Source: Pyropia yezoensis (lineage: Eukaryota; Rhodophyta; Bangiophyceae; Bangiales; Bangiaceae). Taken from it: a stretch of 64,000 nucleotides of DNA. Of the stretch, positions 22,593-33,736 are shown piece after piece (within the stretch, counting starts at the first letter, position 1; every line of letters begins with the position of its first letter). The notes under the pieces are model-generated. The model was not told the DNA's origin and did not search any database. It saw nothing but the letters and a program-made list of their open reading frames with translations. Where the stretch lies: positions 33,272,283 through 33,336,282 of the forward strand of contig CM020619.1 in assembly GCA_009829735.1 (NCBI GenBank), read 5' to 3'. A program made the translations under genes and the position numbers.

Positions 22593-24035
22593 TCAACGGC
22601 GGCGGTCACTGCCGCCGTCGCCCCCACCATGCGGTCCCCCGCCAGATTGTTCGTCTTCAGGGGTGGTGCCAGTCCCCGCCAGACCGGGCGACGCCGCGCG
22701 GCCGTCCGTCGTGCCCGCCGCGCTATTAACCGCGCCGCCTCCCGCTCTGTCCTCAGCATCGGCCGCCGGAAGGGGGAGGACCTCATGAGGGGGAGGCTGC
22801 GCTGCCCTTCCCTCCCGAGGTGGCGGGTCGGGCGCTCCAGCCGCCTCGGCCCCCGCCCTTGCCGCTGTCGCTACTGTCGCCGGAGCAGCTTCTGCCGCCG
22901 ACAACACATCCCCCCCGGCGCCCCCTGCCAGGCTGGTGCCCGCAGTGATGATGGGCGCCAGCACCCGTGGCACAAACGGTCTCCGCGGCGCACTGCCGAG
23001 GCCCGACCGCGGCGGTGGCAGCGGCGCCGCGGCGGCGGTGGCGGAGGCCCCCGACCTCGCCCGCGACGCAGAGGAGGTGGCAGCACCGGCGGAGGGTGGT
23101 GGTGGTCCCGCGGGGCGCGGCGCTCCCGGCTGGATGCCCGCGACAAACGCCGGGTGCGGCTCGATACACCGGGCGGGCGCGCTGCCGGGGGCGGCCAGCG
23201 GGGGGCCCCGGCGGGAGCGGGACGGCCGCGTCGGCGCCCCGGGCGGGGACAGCTCCCGCGGCTCGCGCGTCGGCGGCGTGATGAGGCCGTCGACGACCAT
23301 GCCCGCGGCGGTCGCGACGGCCGTCGCGGCCGCCGCCGCCGCCTCGGCAGCGGCCGTCGACGCGGTGGCGGCGGCGTCGGTCGCACCAGTCGCGGGAGCG
23401 GCGGCGGCGGCGGCGGCGGAGGCGGGGGCGTCGCGCATGAGCGTGTCGGACGCCGCCGCATCGGCGGCGGCGGCCGCCGTCGCCACAACCCGCTCCACGG
23501 CCGTCAACGCCGCGGCCGCGGCGCTGGTGGCGGCCATGGCCGCCTGCGCCGCGGCTGTTGCCGCCGTGGCCGCTTCGGAAGCGACTTGCAGCGCTTCCGT
23601 GGCGGCAACAAGTGCCGCCCGTGCCGCGTCTGCCACCTCGGCGGGGCGGCCACCGGCACCACCCCTGCCGGCTGCCGGTCCGGCCGCGACGGCGGCCGCC
23701 GCCGCCGGCGCCCCCGTGTCAAGGCGTATGCCAACGTCGGGGGGGGTTCTGTCGCTGTCGCGGCCGCCCCCACTTCCTCCGCCGCCGCCTCGCGGCGGCA
23801 GTGCGGCCGTGGCGCCAGCGTCACCCGGGGTTGCGGTGGCGGCGGCGGCGGCGGGGCTAGTGGCGACGCCCCCCGCGGGGTTCCCCCCCGCCGCCCCCGC
23901 GGCTGGTGAGGCGGCCACCCGCTTGGCCCGACGCCCATGGTCGGCGTCCGACCCTCGGGCGGTGGAACCGCTGCCGTCACCGCCGCCGTGGCCGCCGCCC
24001 CCCATCGGGTCCGTAGTGGCGGGGCGCTTGGACAT
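22593..24035 (-). CDS. Ala-rich helical, otherwise disordered protein
   Basis: An uninterrupted 480-residue frame starts at the ATG of MSKRPATTDPMGGGG. The front (1-120) is Gly/Ala/Pro-rich with RRAKR, a plausible nuclear localisation patch. A long central block (about 130-230) is Ala with regularly spaced polar residues (DAARAALVAATEALQVASE), compatible with a long amphipathic helix. Then come TPPTREPRELSPPGAPTR, with proline-directed phosphorylation-like sites, and a Pro/Ser/Ala tail. No known domain is seen. The same order (Gly-rich front, Ala-rich helix, TP/SP motifs) appears in the protein at 31290-32588, so the two may be paralogues. Length and coherent composition support coding; function unknown. 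An unrecognised intron cannot be excluded. Confidence 0.55.
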   Translation of the reverse strand: MSKRPATTDPMGGGGHGGGDGSGSTARGSDADHGRRAKRVAASPAAGAAGGNPAGGVATSPAAAAATATPGDAGATAALPPRGGGGGSGGGRDSDRTPPDVGIRLDTGAPAAAAAVAAGPAAGRGGAGGRPAEVADAARAALVAATEALQVASEAATAATAAAQAAMAATSAAAAALTAVERVVATAAAAADAAASDTLMRDAPASAAAAAAAPATGATDAAATASTAAAEAAAAAATAVATAAGMVVDGLITPPTREPRELSPPGAPTRPSRSRRGPPLAAPGSAPARCIEPHPAFVAGIQPGAPRPAGPPPPSAGAATSSASRARSGASATAAAAPLPPPRSGLGSAPRRPFVPRVLAPIITAGTSLAGGAGGDVLSAAEAAPATVATAARAGAEAAGAPDPPPREGRAAQPPPHEVLPLPAADAEDRAGGGAVNSAAGTTDGRAASPGLAGTGTTPEDEQSGGGPHGGGDGGSDRRR

Positions 24036-25342
24036 GGTGACGCGCGCGCGCACAGGGTGGCGGGTGACGCTGGGGCTCCGACAAGAGCAGCAGCCGGTAC
24101 GGTGGGACGGGTGGAATGAGCAGGAGGCGGGCGCAGGGGGGGAGCGGGGGGGGGGAGGGGGGAGCACGGGCGTGGAAGAGGAAGCCGGAACAAGGCGGAA
24201 GACCGGGGAGAGGCAGACCACGCAGCACGGCTGTTGTCGACGGCGATGCGCAAGGGGCGCGCACCCCTGCCAAGGAGCGGCTACGTCCACCCGTTGGGTG
24301 CAGCACGTCTCGGCGTTGTGTCTGCCAACCGGAAAGTGTGGCTCACGCGCGCGAGGGAGACGAGGCGGGGATGCACTCAGGTGCTGCTTGCTGCCTCGGA
24401 GGAAACCCCACCCCTTGGGGGACGGGTGCCCAGGTGTCTCCTCGACAACCGCGGCCGGGGGGGGGGGGGGGGGGGGGGGGCGCCAAAGTGCGGCGGCGAT
24501 GCGGCCAACGGCGGGGGGGGGGGGGGGGGGGGGGGCAGGGTGTGTCACGCGCGCGCGCGACGAGGGCGGGAGAGAGAGGGGCGGCCGCACATACACACAC
24601 CCACCGACACGGGTGCCACGGGCAGGCGGGTGGCAAACCTCCACCCGTTGAGGAGTGGGGTTGTACCCTTGACGCAGTCACCCCGGCGGACGGGGGGAGG
24701 TTGGTGCCGCCAAAGCGCGGCCGCGACGGTGCCACACGGCCACACGCGCGACGATGGAGAAAAAGAGGCGGCAGTGCACTCAGGTGCCGCCGCCGCTCAC
24801 GAAGGAGAGGGGGGGGGGGGTAAGAGCGAAAAAAGAGGGCAACCTCCACCCGCTGGGCGGTGGAGCCGCGACACGCCGGCGGGAATGGGGGCTTCTCTGT
24901 CGCCAGTGTGCGGGCGAGGCCCGGCGTGCGTTGCCCAAAGGGGGGAATGCCCCTCACGCGCGCGACGGCGGGCGGCCAGGGAACGCCCGCGCGTGCCGCC
25001 CAGGCGGCAAGCCGCAGGGGGGGGGGGGGGGGGGGGGAGAAGCGCGAGCGGGATCGCGCGTGGCGGGAGAACCAGCAGCCACCTCGACCAGCGGGAGGAG
25101 GGGCGGGCGGGAGCGACCGACCGGTCCCCAACAGCAGAGACTGCCACTGACACGGTGGCGGCAGTTGCACCACGGGCACGAGTGTGGTGGGGGGGTGGGC
25201 GGTGGTTGGGGTGGCGGTGAGGGTCGGAGGAGCAAGGGGGGGGGTGCCTTGGAGGGGGGGGGGGTCGTCGACGGCGAGCGGGCGGCGGCGGCCAAAAAGG
25301 GGACGCCCGACCACCGGCCGGGCGAGCACTGGCGGCGGCAGT

Positions 25343-25373
<31 letters not shown>

Positions 25374-28156
25374 GCGGTCGACCACACAGGCGCGTCCTCA
25401 AGTTACCAGCAACGACCGACTCGAAGGTGGGGGGCGGGGCGGCGGGGCAGCTCGTTGGGCGGGGGCACGGGCGGGGGCAAGCGGCACGGCCCGGTACGCC
25501 AGGGCGGAGGGGGGGGGGGGGGCGGGAACGCGGCAGGGCCGCCGGCCGGGCGGGCGGTCAAGCGGGCAGGCGGCCGGGCAGGCGGGGTGGTGGGCAGGCG
25601 GCAAGGCGGGCAGGCGGCCAGCGCTGGCAGGCAGGCGGGCAGGCAGGGCGGCAGGCGGCCGAGCGGCCCGGCGGGCTCGCCGGCTGTCCGGCGCGGCGCG
25701 GCTCGGGAGGAGCTCGAGGGCAGGCAGGCGGCGGCAGCGGCCACGGCACCCCAGCCGCTGTGCGCCCCGTGGCCGAGGGGGGGGCGGGGGGGCGGCGGCG
25801 GCGGCGACCACGGTCACGGTGGTGGTGGCGGCGGCGGCCGCAGCGGCAGCGGCGAGGGGGGTGGCGGTGGAAGTTGGCGGCGGTGGCGGGGCAGACGGAC
25901 GGGGCGTCGGGGGAGGAGTATGTATGTATGTAGAGGAGGGAGGCAGGGGGGAATGGCGGATGGAGGCGGGGGGGGTGGGCGTAGGGTGGGGGGGGGATGC
26001 GGCAGCAAAAATAGGCTGCTGGCGCGCCACCCGAAGGGGGGGGGGGGTGGGGCGGTCGGCCGGGGCGGTGGCCGTCTGGCCGGCCGGTCGGCGGTGAGGG
26101 GGGGGCAGAAGGGGAGCGAGACGGTAGGGGTGTGCGGCGCGACGGGCGGCGGCAACGGCGCGCGCGCGGGGGACCAACAGCCGTCGTCTCGGGGGCGCTA
26201 GGCGAGGGCGGCCGCAGGGGCGGGGGGGGGGGGGGGGGGTGTCACTGGCGTGTGGCCCGTCACGGCGACGGTGCTCCCACCACGGGTTTATATGGGCGCG
26301 GCCGCCGAGCGGGCGGGGGTCGTTGGGAAGCGGGCGGCCGTGCCCCCCCCCCCACCCCCTCCCCCCTCTTCCCCTCGACAGTACACGGGGGGGAGCGCGT
26401 CGTCACACGGGTCCCAGGCGCGTGGCCCCAGTTGCACGGAGACAATGGCAGGCGGCCACGGCACTCCCCCTGGTGCGGCCCTGGGGTAAACGCACAGGTG
26501 GGAGGAGGGGGGGGGGGGGGGCGGCTCCCCCGCCGCGGTCAACCAGCCCGGCCGACGCACGGGGGGGGGGGGGGGGTGGCGCTGGCGGCGGCGGTAGCCA
26601 TTGCGGGGGGAAGGGGGGGGGGCGGGGGAGAGGCGACACAACAGCCCAGGGCGGGTGTCCCGCGCGTGCTCCCCGCCCCGGGGTCCCCGCCCCCCCCCCG
26701 CCCTCTCCCCACCTCCCCCTCCAAGCAGAGGTGGAGGCCCACCACCACCGCCACGACTGCTGCCACTACCTCAACCACCACGACCACGACCACCACCGCC
26801 CTGCACAGTACACCGCCGCTCCCCTCTCTGGGTGTGCCTGCCCGCCCGCCTGCCGCGCATCGCCAGGCTGACGGGGGTTGGGGGTGAGGGAGGGAGCGGG
26901 AGCTCACCAGTGATGCCGCGCGCGGCACGGCCGTGCGCGCGAGCCACGACCTGAGGAGAGGGCGCCCGCAGCAGAAAAAGAATTGAAAAAGAAAGGCGAG
27001 GTGGGGGCAGGGTGCTGAGGGCGGGGCGTGGCGGGGCGAGGCGGGGCAGGGATTGGACGGGGGGGCGGGGGGGAGGGGGGGGGGGGGGGTGGTGGAAGGG
27101 GTGTCGCGAGCGCGGTGGGGAGCGGGGGGTGTGGCCACACCGTGGCGAGGGCGGGGGAAGAGTGTCTCTGGCCTGTGGCCAGCGGCGGTGGGGGGGGGGG
27201 TGGAGGGCTGGAGGGCTGGTGGGGGTGGAGCGCGCGATCACCGATCACCCCGGCCGCGGGCGCGCGCCCGACCGACCGACGGCCTGCCGGGGAGCTAAAC
27301 GGAAAACAGCGCGCCGCGTGCAACCAAACGGCCAAGGCGCTCACGCGGCCGACGCGGGAGCTTCGGAGAGCGAGGCGCGGTCGCGGTCGCGCGCGTGAGG
27401 GGTTTTGGGAGGAGGGGGGGGCGGTCGTGGGCGCTTCGCCACTGGAGGAAAGAGAAAGACGAAGAAAAAGGGCGGGAACGCTAGACATGCACATGTATGG
27501 GGGTGATGGGGGGGTGGTGGGGTGGGGGGAAGGTGGCCCGCCAAAATGGACCCGGCACGCCCCGTGTCTCTTTCGAGGGGAGGGGGGGGGGGGGGGGGGG
27601 GGTGCCAGCGGCACGATCCGGGGGACTTGAGTGTGAGGAGGGATGAACGGGGGAGGCGTGGGGACGGACACGCGGCCTCCGCCCCCGCCCTCCCTCCCCA
27701 CCGGGCTAGCCCTGCTCTGTGGCTGTCAGCCGCTTCCTTGGCCTCGGGTCGTCGGGTCGCGGCGGGCGTGCCACTGCGCTGCGCTGCCAACCCGTGGGGA
27801 TGGCGTGCGGTGGGCGGGCGCTGCGGCCGCCAGAGGCGGTCGTTGCCCGCTCTCTACCAAATAGATCGAGATTGGCGGCTCCCAGTCGCTGATTGGCTGT
27901 TGGACAATCTTCGGGGGTGAATGAGGCGTCCCTGTCATGCGCTCCGCCTCTTGAGCATGGTTGGCAAAATCCATGCATTTTTTGAGTCGCCATTGATTAA
28001 AGAGTGCTTTAATTAAAACGTTTTAATTGATCACCGATGTGTAATTTTGTGCCTTTTTTGATTGTGAACTAAACACATGAGGAATTGTGCGCCTCCCACA
28101 ATGCGCCACCAAGAACCAGCGTGGTTGGGCGCCAACCAAGCGGACGCAATACAACG
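24036..28156. other. 4-kb GC-rich spacer dominated by G runs
   Basis: Large open frames on both strands (up to about 450 codons) are Gly/Arg or Pro/Arg shadows of G-rich DNA and are rejected. G runs on the plus strand: 24457-24480 (24), 24513-24535 (23), 25017-25037 (21), 26222-26239 (18) and 27582-27602 (21). From about 27960 to 28080 the composition flips to A/T-rich with TTTAATTAAAACG-like words, an abrupt island that may mark a junction or regulatory site. Confidence 0.5.
25559..25690. repeat. GGCAGGCG-type tandem array
   Basis: Imperfect 8- to 12-base units around GGCAGGCGG repeat for about 130 bases. Similar shorter arrays occur near 20860-20930. Confidence 0.7.
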
Positions 28157-28900
28157 TTAGAGCGCCAGTGACGCCCTCTTCGCGCGTCTTCTACCCCTCC
28201 TCCTTTCCAACGAGCCACGAGAATAGCTTCGGGGGCATACTGTTTTCGAGAGTCGGGTCGGCTGGCAGCACTCGTGACGGTTTACCACTGAGGTAGAAAG
28301 AGTGCGGCAGGGTCTTCTTCCGGGGCCGGTGCACCTTACGCGCTGCGGGCTGAACCTGACGTGACCGCGGTCGTCGACGAGGTGGCACATCGGCGCATCG
28401 CCGCGCCTCCGTAAGCGAGCGCGACACCTATGGCGCACACGACAGCAAAGCAGGCCAGCGCCACCCCGAGCTACCCCGGCACCCAGGTCAGGGCCGTGGC
28501 AACGACGCGAACCGCCAAGAATGGGAGGGGAACGACCACCGTCGCGAGCGTTCGCAGGGCTGCCGTTGTGGTCGCCGCCGCGGCCGCCACCGAGTCGTTG
28601 TCGGTCGACGCGGCGGCAGTCGCGGCTGGCGCGGCATCGGCTTCTACCGGCCATCCACCGACAGCGCTCCCACCGCCACCATCCCAACAGCGGCGCTCGC
28701 CGCGACCGCGTCAGCGTCGGTGGCAAGGAGGGCGAGGCTGGCCGCTTCCACGGCCCCCCCCTCCCCCATCACCGCGACCGTCGCGGGCGACACCGCCGAC
28801 GGCACCACCACCACTGCCGCCAGCGCAACCGCCCGCGCCCCCGACGTCGCCTGGTGCCGCCGGGCGATGATGGCCAGGGCGGCCACCAGTGTAGTGCAGT
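28157..28900 (-). other. Possible membrane-protein remnant between A/T-rich islands
   Basis: On the minus strand the frames from about 28886 leftward encode hydrophobic stretches (ALAAVVVVPSAVSPATVAVM; later LATVVVPLPFLAVRVV and LGVALACFAVVCAIGVALAY), unlike the Arg/Pro-rich frames around. They are not in one open frame. No family is recognised. The stretch is bounded by A/T-rich islands at 27960-28080 and 28970-29110. Confidence 0.25.
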
Positions 28901-28969
28901 GAGTGACAGTGGTGTCGCGAATCGTAGCGGCAGTGGTGTGTACTCGGCAGCTTAGTATTCCAACAATAG

Positions 28970-29110
28970 AGTACTCACTTATAATATTTTGTATATTTAC
29001 TTACAAGAATGCTATATGATTAATGCAACGGTCGATTCCGGGGTTTGATTAATCTATGCTTTAATCTGAGTTAAAAATTAAAATGCATACATTAAACTCG
29101 TGACAACCAG
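28970..29110. other. A/T-rich island
   Basis: About 140 bases of strongly A/T-rich sequence stand in a GC-rich setting, with TTGATTAATC and TTAAAAATTAAAATG words. With the similar island at 27960-28080 it brackets the hydrophobic coding-like stretch. Confidence 0.6.
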
Positions 29111-30615
29111 GCTGTTGGAGGGGGCGGAGAGGAAGCGTATCTATCGGAGTTTCACCATTCAAAACTTCCAAAACTCGAATGAAGTCTAGCGTCACCCCCT
29201 TCCAGGAAAGTTCCGCCGCGCGCTCCCTCGAGGAGCGGGTGCCCCTGGCGGGCTGCGAACGAGAACTGTTGCCCACCAGGAAGGCAGACGCCACGGGGTG
29301 GACGAGTGCATGGGCGACCGATGCACCGCTCGTCGCTCAACGAATCACAATGGCGGAACAGTCGTTGCTCAACGGGCTGGAGGGAACTACCGGCACGCCC
29401 TTTCGTCAAAGGATGCCTAAACAGCCTACCCTGAGCAGTTTGGCGGAGAGGGGGGGGAGGGGGGGGGGGGGCAGCATTGTCGTCCATACCCCAGTGAGTG
29501 ATCAAGTTGTGCTCCCACTGTCTGCTGGCTTACAAATAGGCCATGGCGGCCGGCTGCCGTGCGGCCACGGCCGCGCCTGGCGTTTCCCCCGCCAGCGACG
29601 ACCACCTTAGGAGAATACAAAACGTGCGCTTAACCATTGAGCCAGGTCGGCGATGCTCATGCTTGAATACCTCCCTCCGTGTGGCACATGTACAGGGACA
29701 GAACTCACGCACCTCCCGCGCGTGTCCTGTCAACACTCCCGCGCTTTTCAAGAGCATCTGTGTGGACGAGGAGGTGCGGGGGGAAAGGAGAGGTTCGGTC
29801 ACGCGACCACTCTGTCCTCTCCACCTTCAACCCCACCCCTCGTGATGATTCCGCTCTCGACAGTCCCCTCCCACCACTGCGCTCGTGTGAGAGGCGAAGG
29901 GAGAGGAAAGGAGGGGGGAGGGGGGGGGAGGGCGCCACGCCCGACGAATGGGCTGCCGCGTCTTGGCATACAGCAGCCGAGGGGGAGGGCGACAGTAGCG
30001 ACGAAAGCGGCCACCACGTAAACACAACTGGCGCGTGTCGACCCGGCCGGCCGCCGTCTTTCCCCGCCACCGCCGCAGCAGCCGCCGCCCCTTCCCCGCT
30101 CCCCCTATTTCATTCCAAGAGGCTGCCACACACCAGACGGGAGCGTAGCGGCGGCGGCACGCGCCACAGGCACGACCCGGCAGCACACCCGCGAGTGCGG
30201 CTGCACCGCCGACGGCCACACACGCGCACGCTCTCTCACGGCACCCCTGCCACTCGCCCCGCCCTCTACTCTGTCCGTAGGTCCCAGATCTCCCTCCTCT
30301 TCTCTCTTGGAGGGGAGAGGGAAAGATCGCGGAGGTAGCTTCCCCGCCCCCCTCCCCAGACCACACCAGACCCACACTTCACGGCCGGGTACGCTGCTCT
30401 CCTCGCCTGCCATTCCGTAACGTGCATCCGAGCGAGGGCGGGGGCTTGCACGACCACCCCCCCGATCTCTGCCCCCCACCAACGCTCCCGGCGCGCGAGC
30501 GCGCGACGGTAGGGTTGCGGCGGCCCCCCACCGTGCAACGGCAGTGCATTCCCGCTGTCCATACCAGGAGGAGGCGCACCGGCCGCCGCCGCCGCCATCG
30601 CCTGGCCCTGGGGCC
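29111..30615. other. No supported gene
   Basis: Both strands have open frames of about 100 codons around 29543-29845 with fairly normal composition, but I recognise nothing and cannot choose a strand. There are G runs near 29450-29470 and 29910-29925. Confidence 0.4.
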
Positions 30616-31324
30616 ATGCACGGGGGGGAAGAGAGGGCGGCCGACCAGCGGTCGACGGGGCAGGCAGGGGATGGCGATGGGGATGAGGATGGGAATGGGG
30701 ATGGGACGGGTGGAGGGGGGGCGGGGGGGGGCGGGGAGCGGGGGGGGCCACCGGGACGCACACCTGCCGGTGGGGCGGCCGCCGAGGGAGCGCGGGAGAG
30801 CGGGGGGAACAAGAGGGCGGGAAATGCAAGGACGAGACCATCATGGTGTGGGGCGCTGGTAAGCGCTGCTGGCGCATCCCCCCAGGTTGGAGGGCGAGCG
30901 CAATCGCCAAAGCCACCGGCAGGCGGTCTCTCAAAGGGCGGGAGGGAGGGAGAAAGGGGGGGGGGGGGGGAGGGGGGGGGGGAGGGCTGGAGTGGGGGCA
31001 AGGTGGGGGGAGGGGGTGGGGGAAGAGGAGCTAAATGCTCACCCTTGCCTCTCTCTCCAGCTGGGTCTGGCCGTTTTCTTGATATTTCTCGCCGCCTGGG
31101 CTGCTGCGCATAGCTCGCCGCACCCGAGACGCGGGCGCACCTGCCCACGGCCACAGTCGGGGCGGGTCTTCCTTGCCGGTGCCCAGGCGCCGCAGATTGC
31201 GTTCGCGGCCGTCGTTGCCGGTCCTCCCTATTGCACTGCTCGGGTGCGAAGCACCAACTCTTCACCCGCTACCCACACGCACTCAAGGCATGGCGGCAAG
31301 ATGGGACCCTGCAGAGGGAGGTGA
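30616..31324 (+). CDS. Candidate 2-exon single-pass membrane protein
   Basis: Exon 1, 30616-30858, begins MHGGEERAADQ, is acidic then Gly-rich, and ends at a strong donor (CTG|GTAAGC). Exon 2 starts at 31061 after a textbook acceptor (TTGCCTCTCTCTCCAG). The join is phase 0 and gives RPSWCGAL-LGLAVFLIFLAAWAAAHSS, a clear 18- to 20-residue transmembrane segment, followed by a basic and mixed tail to 31324 (168 residues). The intron (30859-31060) carries G-rich runs. The last 35 bases overlap the start of the next gene at 31290, so either the 3-prime end or the upstream exon choice may be wrong. No family recognised. Confidence 0.4.
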
Positions 31325-32588
31325 CCACGTCGGCCGCGACGACGACCGCGGCGGCGGCGTCGGCGGCGGCCGAGGCGGCAGAGGCGGCGGCGGCGGTGGC
31401 GGTGGCGGTGGCGGCGGCGGCGGTGGCGGCCGTCATGGCGGCGGTGGCGGTGGCGGTGGGCGTAGCAGCCGTGACGGCAGTGAAGGCGGCAGCGACGGCA
31501 GCGGGCCCCCGGGAATGGTGGGCGACGAGGCGACGCGGGGACACCCGCTCGCGGGCCCACTGGCGGTGGCGGTGGGGCCAACAGACTGGCCACCGCCACC
31601 GCCACCGTTGCCGCTGCCGCGGCCGCCGCCGTCGCCACCATGTGGTGCTGACGCGGCCGCTTCGCCTGCGCTGACGGCAATGGCGGCGGCGGTACAAGAG
31701 GCCGTTGCGGCTGCCCAATCGGCCGTGGCCGCCGCCGCCGATGCGTCCGCCACCGCGACTGCGGCGGCGCACGCGGCGGCGGTCACGGCTGATGCCGCGT
31801 CGAACGTGGCGGAGCTGTCGCGCAAGGCACTCGAGGCGGCGGTGGCAGCCACCGCCGCGGCGACCTCGGCGCGTGGGACGGCGGCTGTGGCGGAGGCGGC
31901 AGCGACGGTGACGGCGGCGTCCGTCCGCCCCCCCGCCGCCTTCGCCGTCCCCCCCACCGCCGCCGCCAGCCAGGCCGCATCTGTCAATCCCCGGTTGGGT
32001 GGGTCTCCCGCGACGATGAGCCGCGGCGGCGGCGGCACGCTCGAGGAACGGGTGGTACAGCCGCCCATGCGGGGCCACGCCGCCGCTGCGGCGGCCGCCT
32101 CGATGCGGGATGCGGCGGTGGCCAGGGAGGTGGCTGCCACGGCCGTGGCGGCCGCCACCGCCGCCGCTCCCGTGGCCCGACCGCCTGCTGGCGGGGTGGG
32201 GCTGGCGGCAGTTGGACTGGAGGAAGATGGAGTTGGGGTGGGGGGAGCGGCGGCCCACCGCGGAGAAGAGTCCATGGATCACCAGACGCTGGTGACGCCT
32301 GGGGCTGGTCCCCCCCCGGCTTTGGCCGCTGCGGCAGCGGAGGCAGCGGCGGCGGCGGCGGCGGCGGCGGCGACAGGGGTGGCCTCGCCACGAGAGGAGG
32401 GGGAATGCGAGACGCCGCCGACCGTGACCCGGCGGCTGTCGTTCGAAACGACCCGCGGCCGCCGCCGCGGGGGTGGGTCCCCGGCGGCGGCGGCGGCGGC
32501 AAAGCGGGACGATGCCAGCGGCGACAGCGGGTCGGACATGGACGATGGGCGGGGGGGGGGGGGGGGGGGGACACGCCGGCCTGGGTAA
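31290..32588 (+). CDS. Ala-rich helical protein with Gly-rich front
   Basis: A 432-residue frame starts at the ATG of MAARWDPAEGGDHVG. It has a Gly/Arg/Asp-rich front with a long poly-Gly stretch (about 20-65), a Pro-rich linker, then 100 or more residues of Ala with spaced polar residues (TAMAAAVQEAVAAAQSAVA; NVAELSRKALEAAVAATAA), compatible with a long helix or coiled coil. The C-terminal part has TLVTPGAGPP, an EEGECETPP acidic patch and TRRLSFETTRGRRRGG (a basophilic-kinase-like site and a basic patch). The layout parallels the 480-residue protein at 22593-24035. No known domain; probably nuclear by composition, which is inference only. A second ATG or upstream exon is possible because the frame is open to about 31173. 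Confidence 0.55.
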   Translation: MAARWDPAEGGDHVGRDDDRGGGVGGGRGGRGGGGGGGGGGGGGGGGRHGGGGGGGGRSSRDGSEGGSDGSGPPGMVGDEATRGHPLAGPLAVAVGPTDWPPPPPPLPLPRPPPSPPCGADAAASPALTAMAAAVQEAVAAAQSAVAAAADASATATAAAHAAAVTADAASNVAELSRKALEAAVAATAAATSARGTAAVAEAAATVTAASVRPPAAFAVPPTAAASQAASVNPRLGGSPATMSRGGGGTLEERVVQPPMRGHAAAAAAASMRDAAVAREVAATAVAAATAAAPVARPPAGGVGLAAVGLEEDGVGVGGAAAHRGEESMDHQTLVTPGAGPPPALAAAAAEAAAAAAAAAATGVASPREEGECETPPTVTRRLSFETTRGRRRGGGSPAAAAAAKRDDASGDSGSDMDDGRGGGGGGTRRPG

Positions 32589-33711
32589 CTGGCCGCCGTT
32601 GCTACTGAAGGGTGGGCGGACCCCGTCTACTGCCTTGCTACTCCTGTGGCACCCGTAACCGGCGGGAAATTATTTCCCGCGCGGCCGTCGGCAACAGCCG
32701 GATAGGGGCGCCCGCCCCCCCTCGCATGGGGCGCGCGCCCGCCCCCCCCCGGCTGACGACCGAGCGGCCGCCACGGCGCCATGCCAAGCAACGCAAGGAC
32801 GCGAGCAGTGGCGCCCCCTCTCCCCTTCGGGAGCCGCACCGTACTGCCCTCCCCCTCTCCCTCCCCCGCCCCCTCTCCTGCCGCCGTGCAATGCACAGCC
32901 CCCACGTGGGCGTGCCTTTGACAAGGCGGCGGGGGAGGAGCGGGCGTTTGGGCGGGGGGGGGGCGGGCGGACGGGCGCGCACCGGTGGGCCGCCCTACGC
33001 GCGCGGCCGCCGCGCGGCGGCAGCACACACACGCACGGGCGGAACACCCGCGAGCGGGCGGCGACGGACGCACCGCCACCCGGCGGCGACGGCATAAGAG
33101 CGGCGGCAGATGGCCCCCACCGACCGCCGCCCATGTCGGCAACGTCCTTCACTTCTCGCTGCCCCTGTCCACCCCACGGGCACACGGCCCTCGCATCCTT
33201 TTTTGTTTTTGGGACCAGGAACGTCGGCACGTGCCTTTACTTCTTCCTCCGCCCGCTGGCCACGCCTGTACCGGCCCGCACCCGTCAACACCGCCCACGT
33301 CGGCCTCAACAATACCGACGTGCCGGACCGCCATGGCGCGGAGACGCACCCGGGCTGCTTGCGTGGCGCGGTCGGACGGAGACGCCGCGTCTGATCCACA
33401 CTCGCTTTGATACTTGCAACGGGGACCACCCCGCCGGCGATGACCGCCGTGGATGGGGGCCCCCTTGCCCCTGCTCAGAGAGGGGCATCTTGCTCATGCT
33501 GTATAAACGCAACGTCTTTGGCACACAACGCTCCTGTTCCTGTTACGGCGACCCCCCGATTTGGGGGGGCTATCCGGGAAGTGACGGGGGCTGGTGTCGA
33601 TCTGGGCCGTGACCCTGTGACTTCTGGAGGGCCACCTGGCGGTGTCCAGTCACACGGTCACGCGGGGGGGGACCTGGGGAGCCATTCGGTTGGAGGCAGC
33701 GGGGGTGGGGG
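32589..33711. other. GC-rich spacer without a supported gene
   Basis: Open frames on both strands here mirror each other and are Arg/Pro/Ala-rich. A G run follows the stop of the Ala-rich gene. Near 33541-33557 there is a short CCCCCC-GATTT-GGGGGG hairpin. Direct words GGGCCGTGACCCTGTGAC and similar occur near 33600. Confidence 0.4.
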
Positions 33712-33735
33712 GGCACACCCCGACAGGGGTGTGCC
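33712..33735. repeat. Perfect hairpin, 10-bp stem
   Basis: GGCACACCCC and GGGGTGTGCC are separated by GACA. The hairpin lies immediately left of a second, longer one, with a single base between them. Confidence 0.8.
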
Positions 33736-33736
33736 T

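Noticed and set aside
24234-26887. Very long plus- and minus-strand open frames in the G-run region
   Set aside because: They are mirror-image Gly/Arg and Pro/Arg translations of G-rich DNA, run through homopolymers of 18-24 G, and have no domain or start context.
29590-29665. tRNA-like box A (TGGCTCAATGG) on the minus strand
   Set aside because: No matching box B, no acceptor-stem pairing and no cloverleaf can be drawn.
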